Shown in pieces: positions 5,095 through 6,375 of a DNA stretch of 6,375 nt. The stretch comes from an uncultured Lachnospiraceae bacterium (lineage in GTDB: Bacteria > Bacillota > Clostridia > Lachnospirales > Lachnospiraceae): positions 1-6,375 of the forward strand of contig CAMWUP010000121.1 in assembly GCA_947177465.1 (NCBI GenBank), given 5' to 3'. The number at the start of each line of letters is the position of its first letter. The first letter of the stretch is position 1. Both the position numbers and the translations under genes were made by a program. Below the pieces are notes generated by a model, which saw only the letters and a list, made by a program, of their open reading frames with translations, made no database searches and was not told the origin of the DNA.

Positions 5095-5123
5095 GCCCTC
5101 CTGTCTTCAGGAGGGCTTCTCTT
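5095..5123 (+). terminator. Attenuator terminator in the rplJL leader
   Basis: GCCCTCCTG (5095-5103) and CAGGAGGGC (5108-5116) form a perfect 9-base GC-rich stem with a TCTT loop, followed by TTCTCTT. It lies 23 bases after the L10 leader and 60 bases before rplJ, so it must be conditionally bypassed: binding of L10(L12)4 would favour termination. The U-run is interrupted by C, which may make it deliberately leaky. Confidence 0.85.
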
Positions 5124-5172
5124 ATAGAAAGCTCCTTTCGGCAGGGAAGCGATTCCCACAACATTCTATAAG
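5121..5172 (+). promoter_or_regulatory. Stem adjoining the rplJ ribosome binding site
   Basis: CTTATAGAA (5121-5129) and TTCTATAAG (5164-5172) are a perfect 9-base inverted repeat. The last three bases, AAG, are the start of the rplJ Shine-Dalgarno AAGGAGGT (5170-5177). Inside is a second hairpin GGGAA (5144-5148), GCGA tetraloop, TTCCC (5153-5157). Folding would partly hide the ribosome binding site. Its regulatory role is inferred. Confidence 0.55.
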
Positions 5173-5183
5173 GAGGTAAAGAA

Positions 5184-5759
5184 ATGGCAAAGGTTGAATT
5201 AAAACAGCCCATTGTACAGGAGATTTCCGAGCGTATCAAGGATGCACAGTCCGTTGTGCTGGTTGACCCCAGAGGACTTACTGTAGAGCAGGATACGCAG
5301 CTTCGCCGAGCATTAAGGGAAGCCGGAGTGGTCTACAAGGTTTATAAGAATACCATGATGAATTTTGCATTCAAGGATACGGACTTTGAAGGACTCTCCA
5401 AATATCTTGAAGGTCCCAGCGCGATGGCAGTATCTTCCACAGATGCAACTGCACCTGCAAGAGAGCTTGCAAAGTTTGCAAAGACGGCTGACAAGTTGGA
5501 AATCAAGGGCGGTGTAGTAGAAGGAACGCTGTATGATGCAGCAGGCATTGCAAGTATTGCAAGTATACCGGCAAGAGAAGAGCTTATTTCCAGACTGCTT
5601 GGCAGCTTGCAGGCTCCTATCACAAACTTCGCACGCGTTATGAATCAGTTAGCTGAAAAAGGCGGCGCAGCAGCGGTAGAAGCAGCACCTGCGGCAGAAG
5701 CAGAAGCTCCGGCAGAGGAAGCACCTGCAGCAGAAGCAGAGGCTCCCGCAGCAGAATAA
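5184..5759 (+). CDS. rplJ: 50S ribosomal protein L10 with Ala/Glu/Pro-rich tail
   Basis: L10 anchors the L7/L12 dimers to the ribosome and, with them, represses its own synthesis through the leader. The 191-residue product has the normal core: SVVLVDPRGLTVEQ (23-36), the RRALREAGV and YKVYKNTMMN segments (41-60), LEGPSAMAV (75-83) and the C-terminal L12-binding helix around 131-158. From about 161 the chain becomes an Ala/Glu/Pro-rich tail that includes two copies of a 12-residue unit (168-179, 180-191), making the protein roughly 25 residues longer than B. subtilis L10. The ATG at 5184 is 6 bases after AAGGAGGT. rplL follows after 82 bases. Confidence 0.97.
   Translation: MAKVELKQPIVQEISERIKDAQSVVLVDPRGLTVEQDTQLRRALREAGVVYKVYKNTMMNFAFKDTDFEGLSKYLEGPSAMAVSSTDATAPARELAKFAKTADKLEIKGGVVEGTLYDAAGIASIASIPAREELISRLLGSLQAPITNFARVMNQLAEKGGAAAVEAAPAAEAEAPAEEAPAAEAEAPAAE
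5685..5756 (+). repeat. Two tandem 36-base units encoding the L10 tail
   Basis: Unit 1 (5685-5720) and unit 2 (5721-5756) each encode 12 residues, APAAEAEAPAEE and APAAEAEAPAAE. The copies differ mostly at third codon positions (GCG/GCA, GAA/GAG, CCG/CCC) plus one Glu/Ala change. This suggests an old in-frame duplication kept for its amino acid composition. The second unit runs directly into the stop codon. Confidence 0.8.
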
Positions 5760-5780
5760 TCTGTCGCAAAGAAGGCTTAA

Positions 5781-5795
5781 CGGGCGGCAAGCCCG
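5781..5795 (+). repeat. GC hairpin between rplJ and rplL
   Basis: CGGGC (5781-5785) and GCCCG (5791-5795) enclose GGCAA. There is no following T-run, so it is not a terminator. It may serve mRNA processing or stability in the rplJ-rplL spacer, where L7/L12 output must exceed L10 output. This role is a guess. Confidence 0.35.
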
Positions 5796-5841
5796 AGACG
5801 AAAACAACTATTGAAAATTATCATTAACGGAGGGAATGAAA

Positions 5842-6219
5842 ATGGCTAAATTAACAGCTCAGGAACTTATCGATGCAGTAAAAGAGTTGACTGTACTTGA
5901 ATTAAATGAATTGGTAAAAGCTTGTGAAGAAGAGTTCGGCGTATCCGCAGCAGCAGGTGTTGTTGTTGCAGCAGCAGGCCCCGGCGCAGGTGCAGAAGTA
6001 GAAGAGAAGACCGAGTTTGACGTAGAGCTTACCGAAATCGGCGCTGAAAAGGTTAAGGTTATTAAGGTAGTTCGTGAAATTACCGGTCTTGGCCTGAAGG
6101 AAGCAAAGGACCTTGTTGAAGGTGCACCTAAGGCAGTGAAGGAAGGCGCTTCTAAGGAAGAAGCAGAAGAAATCAAGAAGAAACTGGAAGAAGTTGGCGC
6201 AAAGGTTACATTGAAGTAA
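5842..6219 (+). CDS. rplL: 50S ribosomal protein L7/L12
   Basis: L7/L12 is present in several copies per ribosome as dimers on L10, and its mobile C-terminal domains recruit translation GTPases. The 125-residue product has the N-terminal dimerisation and L10-binding helices (about 1-33, LTAQELIDAVKELTVLELNE at 4-23), an Ala/Gly/Val-rich hinge (34-52), and the C-terminal domain with EFDVELTEIGAEKVKVIKVV (58-77), REITGLGLKEAKDLVEGAPK (78-97), ending KVTLK. An ATG at 5836 is in frame, but GGAGGG (5829-5834) is only one base from it, while 5842 has 7 bases of spacing and gives the usual MAKL start. Length is typical. Confidence 0.98.
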   Translation: MAKLTAQELIDAVKELTVLELNELVKACEEEFGVSAAAGVVVAAAGPGAGAEVEEKTEFDVELTEIGAEKVKVIKVVREITGLGLKEAKDLVEGAPKAVKEGASKEEAEEIKKKLEEVGAKVTLK

Positions 6220-6256
6220 TTAAAGCGTTACGTCTGCAAAAGAAAAAGAATGTGCG

Positions 6257-6304
6257 AAAGTGCTGTGGAAGCTTACGATTTAAGGACCACGGCACTTTTT
6301 CTTT
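6257..6304 (+). terminator. Strong intrinsic terminator after rplL
   Basis: AAAGTGCTGTGG (6257-6268) pairs with CCACGGCACTTT (6287-6298), 12 pairs with one G-U, around an 18-base loop, followed by a T-rich run (TTTTTCTTT, 6296-6304). It ends the rplJL transcript 38 bases after the rplL stop and should separate it, at least partly, from whatever follows. The remaining bases to 6375 show no feature I can support. Confidence 0.9.
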
Positions 6305-6375
6305 ACGGGTTAGGCACAGGATGCGGCGGGGGACGCCCGTGCGTCAGACTGTTCCAAGGAGCCGCGCTCCCGCTC

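Noticed and set aside
6305..6375. GC-rich end of the window as the start of a further gene or RNA
   Set aside because: No start codon with a ribosome binding site and no convincing fold was visible in 71 bases; the sequence is cut too soon to judge.

Overview
The window looks like a chromosomal segment of a low-to-mid GC Gram-positive Clostridia, most likely Lachnospiraceae. Grounds: the order rpmG-secE-nusG-rplK-rplA-rplJ-rplL; strong AGGAGG-type ribosome binding sites; sigma-A-like promoters; a classical Firmicutes-style L10 leader with intrinsic attenuator; a short 67-residue SecE; and a FliD-like gene nearby. The family-level assignment is inference.

Layout. Positions 1-107 (minus) hold the first 35 codons of an unrecognised gene. 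Positions 266-760 (plus) encode an unrecognised 164-residue alpha/beta protein. It converges on a FliD-like flagellar cap protein gene (902-2203, minus), and a bidirectional intrinsic terminator (815-861) lies between them. The 2204-2508 gap is a divergent promoter region with a minus-strand promoter for the fliD-like gene and a plus-strand promoter with an A-tract for the ribosomal cluster.

From 2509 on, everything is plus strand. rpmG, secE and nusG are tightly packed. A 199-base structured leader precedes rplK-rplA, whose likely end is a weak terminator at 4817-4837. rplJ-rplL has its own promoter (4892-4920), an L10 leader (4961-5072), an attenuator (5095-5123) and a further stem next to the rplJ ribosome binding site. 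A strong terminator (6257-6304) follows rplL. The last 71 bases show no recognisable feature; rpoB, the usual next gene, is not visible.

How it works together. SecE is a translocon subunit and NusG couples RNA polymerase to ribosomes. L11, L1, L10 and L7/L12 build the two flexible stalks of the 50S subunit (L11 at the base of the L7/L12 stalk, L1 on the opposite side). The two long leaders are where L1 and L10(L12)4 would be expected to feed back on their own synthesis. No mobile element, CRISPR array, tRNA, rRNA or defence system was seen. The core is a conserved housekeeping locus; the less ordinary parts are the RNA leaders, the repeat tail of L10 and the atypical FliD.
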